Origin: Oidiodendron maius Zn
Lineage: Eukaryota; Ascomycota; Leotiomycetes; Myxotrichaceae
Direction: 5' to 3'
DNA length: 64,000 nt
Assembly: GCA_000827325.1 (NCBI GenBank)
Contig: KN832876.1
Location: 620,001-684,000 of the forward strand
Shown one piece after another: positions 47,765-58,250 of this stretch. The translations under genes and the position numbers were made by a program. How positions within the stretch are numbered: the first letter of the stretch is position 1; the number at the start of each line of letters is the position of its first letter. The notes beneath the pieces were generated by a model. It worked only from the letters and a program-made list of their open reading frames with translations, was not told the origin of the DNA and did not search any database.

Positions 47765-49785
47765 ATGCGTTTCTCAGCAGCACTTGGGCTGCTTGCAGCC
47801 TCCCTCTCCTGGGCAGCTCCAGCGACCAATGTCGAGACCAGCCTCAGCTCTAGACAGAGCACAGATAGGCTGGTCTTTTGTCACTTCATGGTGAGCTTTC
47901 CATGCCTCCGGAATATCTAACGGGAAGCTAATAGTGCTTTAGATTGGCATTGTAGGCGATCGTACAAGTTCTGCAGACTTTGACGATGACATGAAGAGGG
48001 CCAAAGCCCTCGGCATTGACGCCTTTGCCCTGAACATCGGAGTCGACGGCTATACCGACACCCAGCTTGGATTTGCCTATGACTCCGCTAATAACAACGG
48101 CATGAAAGTGTTCATCTCTTTCGACTTCAACTGGTATAGTCCTACCAGCGGTGCCAGTGCTGTCGGCGCCAAGATTGCTCAATATGCAAGTAAGCCTGCA
48201 CAGCTGATGGTTGATGGCAAAGTCTTTGCTTCGTCATTTGCCGGTGATGGACTAGATCTTGCTACCATGAGATCCGCTGCCGGCGTGGAGGTCTTCTGGG
48301 CACCCAACTTCCACCCAGACCAAAGTGACTTCAGCACTGTCGATATTGACGGAGCATTGAACTGGCTTGCAAGTGATTCCAGCTGCAATACATCATGGAT
48401 GAGTTCTAATATTAGCAATAGGGCTGGCCCAACAATGGCAATAATAAGGCCCCAACCCCTGGAGCAAATGTTACCGTCGAGGAAGGAGACGCTGCCTACA
48501 TGACCGCCCTTGGGTCTAAGCCTTATATTGCGCCTGTTTCTGCCTGGTTCAGCACGCACTTCGGCCCCGAGGTATCATACAGCAAGAATTGGGTCTTTCC
48601 ATCGGATCTCCTGTGGTTCAACCGTTGGAATGAGATTCTCACTTTGGGCTCGCAATACCTGGAAATCGTCACCTGGAACGACTACGGCGAATCACACTAT
48701 ATCGGCCCCTTAAGCTCGAAGCACTACGACGATGGCAACTCCAAGTGGACCAACGACATGTAGGTATAAGTTCGGTCCTCATTTAATCAGTATTAACCTT
48801 GCATTATAGGCCTCACGATGGTTGGCTTGACATGGCTAAGCCCTTCATTTCAGCTTACCATGCTGGTGCTAAGTCCGTGGACTCCTATATCACTGATGAC
48901 CAAATCATCTACTGGTATCGTCCCACTCTTCGCGGCCTTGACTGCGATGCTACCGATACAACCATGGTTCCCGCCAACAATGCTAGTGGCAACTATTTCG
49001 AAGGCCGACCAAATGGCTGGCAGGATATGGAAGATTCTGTTTTCGTCGTAGCCATGCTTACGTCCGCTGGTACCGTAACCGTTACGTCTGGAGGAACCAC
49101 CCAAAGCTTTAATGCCCCAGCCGGAGCCTCAGCTTACCAAGTTGACATGCAAGTCGGCCAACAGTCTTTCTCACTTACTCGTGGAGGACAGACCGTTCTG
49201 AGCGGCACATCCCTGAAGGATATCTCCTCTATCTGTATCTGCGGTATCTACAATTTCAATGCCTATGTCGGAACTCTTCCAGCAGGGCCGTCTGATCCTC
49301 TAGGTCCAGATGGACTCGCATCACTTACCGCCGGGCTCCATGTCTCCACCTGCTTGGCGACGCCTTCTCTTGGTACTGCCCCACCGTTGCAAACAGCCTC
49401 AGTAACTTCTACAAAGACAACCACACCGGGCTCTGTTCCAACCACCACCACTACTCCGCCTCCCCCGCCAGTTACTACTACCACAACCCACATTTCTCCC
49501 CCAACATCCACAAGCTCTTCTTCAGGGAGTACGCCGACTGGAACTTGCAATGCAGGAACCGGACAGGGAAACTACCTAGGGTTGTGCGATTTTGCTTGCC
49601 AGTATGGCTACTGCCCGCCTGGGCCATGTACTTGTACGTCGTATGGTAACGCTGTATCACCGCCGCCTACTACAGGAACGGCTGGCTATCCACTTCCCGG
49701 TGAGGATGATAGCTATCTCGGGCTCTGCAGCTTCTGCTGCGACCATGGGTATTGCCCGTCTACAGCCTGCACTACCAATCCTTAA
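47765..49785 (+). CDS. GH71 alpha-1,3-glucanase with duplicated Cys-rich tail (copy B)
   Basis: Exons 47765-47890, 47943-48368, 48422-48759 and 48810-49785 give 621 residues. The signal peptide is MRFSAALGLLAASLSWAAPA. The GH71 domain includes LVFCHFMIGIVGDRTSSADF, GIDAFALNIGVDGYTDTQLG, MKVFISFDFNWYSPTSG, DGALNWLGWPNNGNNK, KPYIAPVSAWFSTHFG and LEIVTWNDYGESHYIGP. A Thr/Pro-rich linker (about residues 510-550) leads to the same two cysteine-rich units as copy A (GNYLGLCDFACQYGYCP, SYLGLCSFCCDHGYCPSTAC). The second intron (48369-48421) starts with GC: the exon ends AACTGGCTT and the intron begins gcaagt. Using the nearby GT instead breaks the frame. Copy A's matching segment has the same spacing (SWYAWP against NWLGWP). 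Likely secreted to the wall; acts on alpha-1,3-glucan by family. Confidence 0.93.
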
Positions 49786-50523
49786 TTCCTCGCATTTAGA
49801 AAGTACTGTATGCGTGCAGAGGAAGGAGGATACGTATATTCGATAGAAATAAACTGTATATACTCTGTAATGAATATAAGAGATAAGACTAGTCGGTCTG
49901 GACAGGCTTTGAATTCAAGCATTAGCAAATCCCCTATCACACTCTCCATGTGCTAGCAGTATTTACCACCTGGTTATCAGCAGTGAATGGCGATTAAAAC
50001 GGCACTCTCGTCGACCAATCGTTGCTACCCGCTTTGGCTTGTAAAAGAGGCCGCTCCTAACGTGGCCTTATACGAAGTCAGAATATAGTGAGATTGCACA
50101 AAACTCCAACGCACGAAAATGACGTAGGGGTGCGATTTGGAACTTTGTCGTTTGATAGCAGAAACTATCTTAATATATTATGAAACACAGCCACCATGCA
50201 TCATCTCCATCGCAACCACGAAGTGGAGCAAAGCCGCTTATGATACACGAACTGGAGCCTGTCCTTCACATGAAAACAAATGTCGAAGGTGAAACCAAGA
50301 TATCTTGTGATTTGTAACAAATACACGATGACATTCGCTCTCTGATGAATACAACGTGCTCTCAGCCGTGGCTTATTGGTCAATTTCGACGTGCAGCAAA
50401 TACTTTTCACAAGATCACAGTGACTTTTAACTCTGTAAACGCTCGCAGCTTTCTATATAGTCATTCCCAGTCCAGTACATCTCAACGAATACCCTACCCC
50501 AACGCCAAAACCATCCCACCAAG
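49786..50523. other. Convergent 3' spacer between GH71-B and SRO7
   Basis: About 0.74 kb with both 3' UTRs. Only short random-looking frames. Confidence 0.5.
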
Positions 50524-53500
50524 CTAAAGGAATTTCCCAGTAATGCTGCCCATAATCAAATTCCTCTTTTGTTTCGAAACGTATTTGCTTACATCATCTG
50601 CCCACCCTGAGCTATTCTCCTGCACCCGATCCATGCTATCACCCATCAAGTTGAGTTTCTCTGTCCGCTCGTTGATCTGCCTTGTCATATACTGGCCCCA
50701 TCCCTCTGTGGACCGAGTGCCAGGCGCGTGAGACGGTCCAGCTCCACCAAATCGTGCTTGACGTTCTTCTTCAGCTGCAGCAGCCAGCATGCGCTTACTT
50801 GGGGGTCGATCCGGCCCCCCAATGAGAATATCGAGATCCGTAGGACTCACGTATTGTGTGCCTGAAATCCACTGGAGATTTGATATTGTCGGTCGAGAAG
50901 GAATCACAGCTTGGGGATTGTAGATTCCGTCTTGGGATTTAGGAAGTGCCTGTCCAGTGCCCCAGACATTGAACATGGCGGCTTCAGAGGGGCCAGTCCA
51001 TCCGAATATATCCCCTGCATGCGTGATAACCGAATTCGTTGTTCTGGTTGTGTCGAGGGCGGAAAGCTTACTTGACCCAAGCTCTTTGAGGGCTGGAATG
51101 GAATACGCCCGCGTCGTGCCATCACCGAACACACAAACGAGGGCTACGCCACGGCCCATGCAGTCTGTAACTGTAGCAGAATCGCAGAAAACATTGTCCC
51201 ATACCTTATGGGCTCCTTTAGCCGTTGCGGGTTTAAAGATGCGAGCTTCAGTTTGAGTTGCTGATCGCAGATTAGCAGCTTTTCTCCACCTAATTATAGA
51301 GAGGCGCTTGCAAACTTACCAACAACAAGAGAGCCATTGGTTTGCTGTCCAGAGCGCAGAGCGCCCACAGTTTCACCAGTAGCCGATGCCAAGTGACCAG
51401 TGCTGGCGACGATGGGAGTAATTGAGATGATTTTGTCAGCGAATGAGGTAGCGCCAGCGAACTGAGCTGCATATCCACCATTTTGCTGAGGAAGAATCTT
51501 AAAAGTGAGAACTTTACCCACATGCGTCCCAACGAAGCATCCAATGCTCGAGTAGCTATCTCCCTCCAGTGTCATGACGCCAAATTCTATGACTACAGGG
51601 CGATCGGATCCAGAAGACTGAATACTGGACCTCTTCATAAAGCCGCCATGCTTTTCCGGCTTGCTAAACTCGCTGATTGATGCATTGAATATGACAGCTG
51701 GTCCTCGAAGATCAATGATAGAAAATGTACCATTTTCGGAGCCAATACCAATAAATCCTACATCTGAAACCTTTAACGCAGAGATAGCACCTTGGGACAT
51801 GTCGTAAAAAACAAACGGCTGTAACCCTTCTTTCAGTGTTGGCTCAGAGCGAGGAGAAATGTCAGTCACTCCGCCTTTGGTAACCCGAACAGGTTGGGAT
51901 GGCTCTCTTCCATATAGCTTGTTGGCTCCCCAGCGATATATCACTACTTCTCCAGCCGAGGTTCCGACGGCAAGTTCTCCGGTACCACCTAAGCTTACAG
52001 TTGTAATATTGACGTCGTCATATCGGTCCAAGGCTCTTGCTACATCGATTTGTAACGTGGCGCTATTTTCAATTTCATCTCCATGGCCAGCATCCCAAAG
52101 TCGGACTGTCCCGTCGCCATGTACAGTCTGTACAATATTTCGAGATTCATATTTTTTCAGATTCTTTGTGCCTTCAACGCCACCACGTAATAACTGGGGG
52201 CCTTGTTGTCTTTTTTCTGTCATGCCGAGCCAACGTCCTCTATCGATTGGAGATACGCCAATCATTGTCACGAAAGGGTGCACGTACGTGACTGATGGAT
52301 GCAGCTGGTTCGTAGGTGAGATGGGGTGACCGCTTGGAAATGACAAGGTGACTAGCTCTCCTGAAGACAGCAGAGCGATGATTGCAATTGGGTCTTGTGC
52401 TCCAGCAAAATGGGGAGAGGCTCGCGGAACAAGACAGAAATCGACAATTTCCGCACCAGCCGGTGTTGGGAGAAGATTTTGCTTCTTCACATTGAAATGA
52501 TCGGAAAGAACAGACCAAGTTGACGTCTGATAAACAGGAGTTGGGCCCAAGTCAATAAACGTCAACCCTTTTTCGGGCAAAGTTGTTGGAACCCCTCCAG
52601 CTACAAGGATACCGGTATCATCCGGGTTCACTTTACAACACCACGCAACCTTGGCAAATGGTTCCTTTATAGCGAAAGTGCCAGGCGTATTGCCGAAGCT
52701 TTGGGACTTTGTGCCCGGTTTGTCGACATTTGCATCAGTCAGTGTCCGGGCCATCACTATACGGCCATCCTTTGGGTCCCAGAATACTAAACTGGCGTCA
52801 TCGTAGGCAATTCCAACGAAGGTTCCCGTCGGATGCCAAAATACCTGTGTTAGTCGGGGCTTCCGTGCTTTCTGCGATGATATGGGTTCTGAGTCGCCTC
52901 CTGGTGCCCCAACCGGTACCTCATACTCAAAGAATCTTATCGGCTGGTTCTCCTTGAACGAATAGATGACAGCTCCTTCGGCATAGCCAATGAGCAGTTG
53001 TCCGATGTCCCGGGGGTGCAGCTGCATGGACACAACCTGCGTCATTCTAGATCGTGGATTCCGGTCCCGCCAGAAGTTAGGCAGCCGTAGCGGTGCAATT
53101 TTCTCTCTGTCTAAGTCGTACGCGATGACATCCCCATTCTGTAGGCCTATGAAAGCCCAATCCAGCATCGGGTCAGTGACCACTGACATTGCCACCCCAG
53201 GCGGCGAGTAGCTGGCCACTTTGTCACCAGTCTGGAGGTCCCATATTATCAATCCATTCTTTGAGTCAAGACTGAGGAGTCGGTCGGAGACAAAATGGAG
53301 GGACTTGATAGAAGCTCGGCGGGGTAGGGTGAAAGTGACCTGGACTCGTTTCTGCCCGAAGATGTAGATTTGGCCGCTGCCAAATGTGCTTTCGTTGGTT
53401 CCGATTGCAAGGAGAGACTGGACAGGGTTGTATGCCAGCGCACTATGTAGAATATTCTGTCAGTCTTGAAGATACTTGTCAACAATGCTTTAAGGAGATT

Positions 53501-53626
53501 CTTGTACCCAATCTGCGAGTTGATGCCAAACCTTGCCTGGTCATCGGGAGAAAACTGGTCGGGTAATATGCCAGCTGAGAGATCATTCTGAATACCAGCC
53601 TGCTTTCCTCGTAGGAAGCCTGCCAT
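50524..53626 (-). CDS. SRO7: Sro7/Lgl/tomosyn-family WD40 exocytosis regulator
   Basis: Exons 53626-53508, 53442-51320 and 51260-50524 encode 992 residues. The N-terminus (AGFLRGKQAGIQNDLSAGIL) splices to IGALAYNPVQSLLAIGTNES, the first propeller blade of Lgl proteins. More blades follow, e.g. LHFVSDRLLSLDSKNGLIIW, DWAFIGLQNGDVIAYDLDRE, THVGKVLTFKILPQQNGG and, after the last intron, VALVCVFGDGTTRAYSIPAL. The C-terminus WGQYMTRQINERTEKLNLMG and SGWADDVSKYVSKQKRN is an R-SNARE-like coil without a membrane anchor, as in tomosyn. Sro7 binds the t-SNARE Sec9, Sec4 and the exocyst, and guides vesicle fusion at growth sites. Length and domain order are normal for ascomycetes. Confidence 0.93.
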
Positions 53627-53899
53627 TTTGAATTGGAAAGCTAGAGTTGGCGTGTTGTTGGAGCTAGATCATGTATGAACATGTAGGCGGAGGTGCGGCT
53701 GCGCCATCATAGGATGAAGCAAACATGACAAACATAGTTTCAGTGGCTGTTAAAGCGGCAGGGGCAAATCTACCCCGCGACTATTATAATTCACAGGTGG
53801 ACCATACATCACGTCCAACTGTACATGCATTTACAGCCGCCGCATTTAGATCTATATGCAGCAGATATAGTAATGTAACGAGCCTGTCATTTGCATATT
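53627..53899. promoter_or_regulatory. SRO7 upstream region
   Basis: Short region 5' of SRO7, expected to include its promoter and leader. No specific site identified. Confidence 0.4.
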
Positions 53900-54310
53900 C
53901 TCACAACAGGCCAAAGAACAATTGATGTCAGTGTTCAACCTTTCCCCAAATCCTCTAGAACCACTCGCAAGCTCCCCTGACTTCCTCATCTCTCTCCTTG
54001 ATCTGCTCCTTCTACGCCTGTTACACCCTAGGCAATGCCTCCCGCAAGTGTTCCATCTGCACACTTTCCTCGATGAGCTCGTAGGCCCTCTCAATCTTCT
54101 ATTCAGTTTCCTGGATTGGATTTTTGAATTCGGGAGGTGGAAGTTCCGCTTCCATGATCCTCCTCTTAGCCAAGACGTGGTGGCAGTTCATACAGCTTGG
54201 AGCTCTCCGGTTGATGTCGTAGAGGGGCTGATGGTTGGATACGTGGTGAGCAGGGAACCCACAGAAGGAGGGAACAGAAAGCTCGCTCGCAAGTCGCACA
54301 GGTGGTAATA
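53900..54310 (-). pseudogene. Relic of a Cys/His motif and coiled-coil protein with in-frame stops
   Basis: One minus-strand frame reads FPAHHVSNHQPLYDINRRAP, SCMNCHHVLAKRRIMEAELP, PEFKNPIQETE, a stop (TAG, 54101-54099), then KIERAYELIEESVQMEHLRE and ALPRV, a stop (TAA, 54023-54021), a second stop three codons on (TAG, 54014-54012) and then KEQIKERDEEVRGACEW with a final TAG near 53957. The protein-like, helix-forming text continues across all stops in the same frame, so this was once coding. Upstream, frame changes hide a further Cys-rich piece (CATCERAFC). Each internal stop could come from CAG or CAA by a C-to-T change. I do not recognise the family. Confidence 0.6.
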
Positions 54311-55190
54311 ATATCGGAGATGGTAGACTCCATGAAATTATATAATGATACTAGAGGATATTTGTGGCAAAGAAGACGTATGTCTTGGCCGTAAAATTGG
54401 ATGGCAATGGGAAAACATCATCACGGATAAATAACTGGCGAGGCAAATTATTAGGAGGTGAACGTTCACCGACATGACGTATTAAATTCATAAAGAAACA
54501 TTCATTATTGAATAAATAGCATTAGACACGAAGAAGTTCATGCATTACTGTCAAAGACACAACTAAATAAAACCATGCCCTTTGACTGTGCAATGGCCTA
54601 CTAAGGCTCTAGGGAGTGACAAACCAGCAGTTTCTGCGGTCCAAGGCGCATGAACCGGCCAGTCACTTGAAGGACATAGGAAAAGTGCTCTTTACTCGTT
54701 GAGTAATGTCTCGCTGTTCATATTTCTCCTCACCCAACGCATTCTCATGCCACAGGCTGGAGGGTAAGTATCAACGATTGAACCTCTCTTTCTTTCCTCC
54801 ACTTTCCCCTCCAAGACCAGTCACTGAGATAGACATCAGCCAGAGTGAATATGAAGGATTGAAGTTTTATGTGAAGAAGAAAAGAGGAGTGGGAGGCTGC
54901 TCTTCCTCATAAGGCAAATTTTTTAGACAGTCATGTGATCAAACGTCTAATATAAGCGAGACACTTGTAACAACAGAGTCTAGCGCAGATTCTGTTCACA
55001 GCCAAAAGTTGACTCGATTTGGTGGGGAAGATTAGCCCCTCCAATGTGATTCAGACTGAACGGCAGCAGTATTTAAAGGCCACTCTCGACATCTTTTTGA
55101 TCGTCGCATAGTTTGTCCAATATCTGTCTGGGCCAAGAACTCCTTTGTCCTATAGCACATATCGTTCGCGCACAACATCCCTTCGATATC
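54311..55190. promoter_or_regulatory. Spacer and promoter upstream of the PP28-type gene
   Basis: About 0.88 kb, A/T-rich in its first half. No gene seen. The last 150 bases before the next ATG should include the leader. Confidence 0.45.
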
Positions 55191-56036
55191 ATGGCTCCCG
55201 GCGGCCCCCCAGGCGCAGCTGGACGTGGACGTGGCGGCAAGTTCAAGAAATTCACACGAGGAGGCAAGTTTTCTCTCTATCTATCTCTCGCATTATCCAG
55301 TTTCTAATACTTTATTACAGGTGGCAAGCATTTTTCTCGCAACTTGCGACCACTTGACGAAGATGGAAATGAGGTTCCTGATAAGAATGCCGATCCATCT
55401 TCGTCTGACGAAGAAGAGTCTGAGGAGGAATCGTCTTCTGAGGAAGAGGGGGAGAAACCTGCCATGACTCGTGAAGAGCGTCGTGCTGCTGCTAAGGCCA
55501 AGAAGGAAGCTGCTATTGCACGCAAGAAGGGTCAGGTACAAGCTGGTGATATGCCCTCTAGCTCAGAGGAGGAGAGCGATGACGATATGCCGGCCAATCC
55601 AAATCATTCGAAAGCGGCGAGAAATCAAGCGAAGTCTGCGCCAGTGGACGTGGACGAGGCAACAGACGGTGTGAAGGACTTAAGCGTTGGAGGGAAAGCC
55701 AAGAAGCCAATCGCTGAATTGAGCCGCAGAGAGAGGGAGGCCGTACAGGCACAACAGGCACGCGAGAGGTATCAAAAGCTGCACGAGGCTGGCAAGACAG
55801 ATGAGGCGAAAGCAGACCTGGCTAGGCTGAAGGTCATTCGAGAAAAGAGAGAAGCAGAGGCGGCTAGGAAACAGGTCTGTATCAGATATATATTCCCTGT
55901 ACCATGCTAACGAACACAGGCCGAGAAAGAAGAGCGTGAGGCGGCCGAAAAGGCCAAGAAAGCAGAAATCGAGGCGAGAGAGGCGAAGAGGAGAGAGGCT
56001 GCTATGGGTCCCGCGAAGGGCAAGGCAAAGAAGTAG
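55191..56036 (+). CDS. PP28/PDAP1-type casein-kinase substrate phosphoprotein
   Basis: Exons 55191-55263, 55321-55874 and 55920-56036 give 247 residues. The basic N-terminus [20 protein letters not shown] joins [20 protein letters not shown]. An acidic Ser/Glu stretch follows ([20 protein letters not shown], about 45-70) with dense casein-kinase-2 sites, then a Lys/Glu-rich helix. The conserved block is [20 protein letters not shown] and [20 protein letters not shown], and the tail is Lys/Ala/Glu-rich. This is the family of the 28-kDa heat- and acid-stable phosphoprotein (PDAP1); its molecular role is poorly known, and nucleic-acid binding has been suggested. The first intron begins with GC (AGGAG, then gcaagt) and is required for frame; the second is GT-AG. 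Confidence 0.88.
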
Positions 56037-57151
56037 ATGTTGGTCCGAATACCTAGATGTCTCGGATATACATTTCCTTTTCATCGATGCAGCATGGTTA
56101 GCATGTATGTCCTGTTTGACAATACGTCTGGTGTCTTTTCGTGGTATACAGCAGAATATAACATATATGCTTCTCCCTCTCTACCCCTGGTGCTGGTCAG
56201 CTATTTAGTCTAAGAGATGTATCCTCACCGCAATGCGTTGGACCAGCTTCTCTACCTGCTGCCCAGTTTACATCTCAAAATACGGTACCCGAAACACTCC
56301 ATTCTCGTCAACGTAGTCCACTCCCAGTTCATGCGTATACAACTAGGGCTTCCCTCCAAAAATCGTGACGGCATATGTGGCCATCCGAAACTCTATCCTG
56401 AACTACTTCCAGCCATGGGTTGGCTGAGCACCTTGGCTTGCATCTCCCGCAACAACTGATTTATCTATGCCTTAGACGCCCTCATCTCTTCTCTCTCATA
56501 CGAGTACGTGACTACTTAGCGGATAATCGACACTCTCTTGTCCCTTTTGCTACGCTCATCAAGGACAGCGAATGTATCAATGATGCAGAATCCTTTCTAG
56601 CGGCAAAGACTTCGTGCGACATCTCTTCCTAGCATTTACGTAGTTATTTCAGAGTAATCTGTTCCAAAGGGAGCGATTTGTGGAATAGTCTTTTTTCACT
56701 ATAAGACACTTGAGCAGTACTGCGAGCAAGACAACCAGGTACTGTAGGAGCCACGGCGCTATTGATGAATGAATACCTCTGGGGCACGTCTGCTGTACAT
56801 TAGAGCAGGATAATTGACATATTTGAGGCTGTTGGCTTGTTCTAGTGTAATTTATGTCCAGGAGTATCAGAGGGTGCGTATTCGAATGTACAAACTGACA
56901 AAAACGACGCCACCCAGGCTGCGAGACTGTGGGCTTGCGACCAGTGACACATGCGGGTTCTGATATCCAGCAGTATAGTGAACAGTATCATCCTCATAAT
57001 ACCTAATTTAAAGTTCTAACTTTCTTAGGGACTATTTTGTTCTTTCTCAAGTCTCGCCTTAACTTGCCACGTTATAGATGAGGAGCATAGTAGTAACAAA
57101 ATATCCGTTACCCAAGGAAAGGGTTAAGCAAAAAAATAAAAAATAGCGGTT
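56037..57151. other. Spacer downstream of the PP28-type gene
   Basis: About 1.1 kb. It holds the gene's 3' UTR and then A/T-rich sequence with no motif-bearing frame. An A-rich stretch at about 57128-57143 is the minus-strand T-run that follows the tRNA-like locus. Confidence 0.5.
57128..57143 (-). terminator. Pol III-type T-run downstream of the tRNA-like locus
   Basis: On the minus strand, two runs of T separated by an A occur within about 25 bases of the tRNA 3' end. Four or more T is enough to stop RNA polymerase III. Confidence 0.5.
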
Positions 57152-57284
57152 TGAACACTACCCGACTCGAACGGGTGCTATTAACATGTTAGCATAGTTC
57201 AAGCGATTTAGAAGTTATCCAGACATACACCCTCTGGAGATTCCATTGCTGGAATCAGAAGCGCTACCACTGCGCCAAGCGTCC
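57152..57284 (-). tRNA. tRNA-Trp(CCA)-like gene interrupted by about 60 bases
   Basis: On the minus strand the 5' arm GGACGCT pairs with the 3' arm AGTGTTC (two G-U pairs), followed by discriminator A. The D arm is GCGC-AGTGGTA-GCGC, which also fits a Pol III A box (TGGCGCAGTGG). The anticodon loop reads TTCCAG, giving anticodon CCA (Trp). The T arm is ACCCG-TTCGAGT-CGGGT, a good B box. Total length is 133 instead of about 73. An intron-like hairpin (GATTCC pairing with GGAATC) follows the anticodon, as in intron-containing pre-tRNAs. However, the expected 3' anticodon stem (TCAGA) is only approximated by CCAGA right after this hairpin, and another 50 or so bases sit before the T arm. It may be a tRNA with an unusual intron or a gene broken by an insertion. 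Confidence 0.5.
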
Positions 57285-58250
57285 TCACGTGACTGATTCA
57301 AATTTCCCAGTTTACTCTTAATTTACACTATACACAGATTAAAGACCAGCCGTCCTCACTAGACGTCCCGAGTGGCTCGCTTAATGGAAGGCACAAAGGT
57401 GGTATGCGAAGTTATGCTGCAGAGCAAATCAATACTTGAGAAATAAAGTTAAAGGTATAATAACCCTTTATGAATATTTCTGTTACTCCTATATTACTCG
57501 CCATATGTACGATTGCGGGAATGTTCTACTTTTTGTGGTTTCCAACTCATAATATCACATTCAATGCATGGCTGCGGCATCTGCTCATCCTCTGTCCATG
57601 GATCTACCTTCATTCTAGCAACTACCTCAGGAGCCTTGTATTCCTGCGCTTGCCAAATGATTCATGCCACAGTCTCATCTTCAAGCCATAAGAAACCCAG
57701 ATAAAACAGTGGTTATCCTGGATATGACTTGATAAGCCGCCAGGTGAGTGAAAGCGCTTTGACGGTGCCCACTCACTCCAGCGGAAGGCTGGGCGCTCTA
57801 TAGTCAGAGATCTCTTTCTCAAGTCTCTGGGCTTTTCTTGTTCTCCCTTTCTCGACATAAAGAATTATGGACAAGAAAGCTGCACTATTGAACCCTCACT
57901 CAGAAATGAGCATTTATGGCTATTAACTTCTGGGATGGTTGTATGTTTATGTCAGGGAATGCACCAGATTGTGCGCAAAGGTGCACTAGTTCCGCCGTTG
58001 GCTGGGGAGTATCTCAGGTACAGATCATGTTCTGATTCTATATCTAGCAATAAGCAACCAGGAGTCTATGTTGATGTGCCTCATTATCCGGCAGTAGCTG
58101 GAAAAGAAAGCCAACAGAAAGTGTAACAAAGCATTTTCCATCTAATTCATATTTAACGCTCTTAGTGTTTCGTACCATAAAAAGAACTAGAAAAACTCCT
58201 GGCCATACAAGAATCTAAACAGCGTGTGCATGCCATTGGGTATACGCAAA
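57285..58250. other. Spacer between tRNA-like locus and ASF1
   Basis: About 0.97 kb, mostly A/T-rich. It should include the 3' UTR of ASF1 near its right end. Short hydrophobic frames (e.g. from 57470) have no support as genes. Confidence 0.45.
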
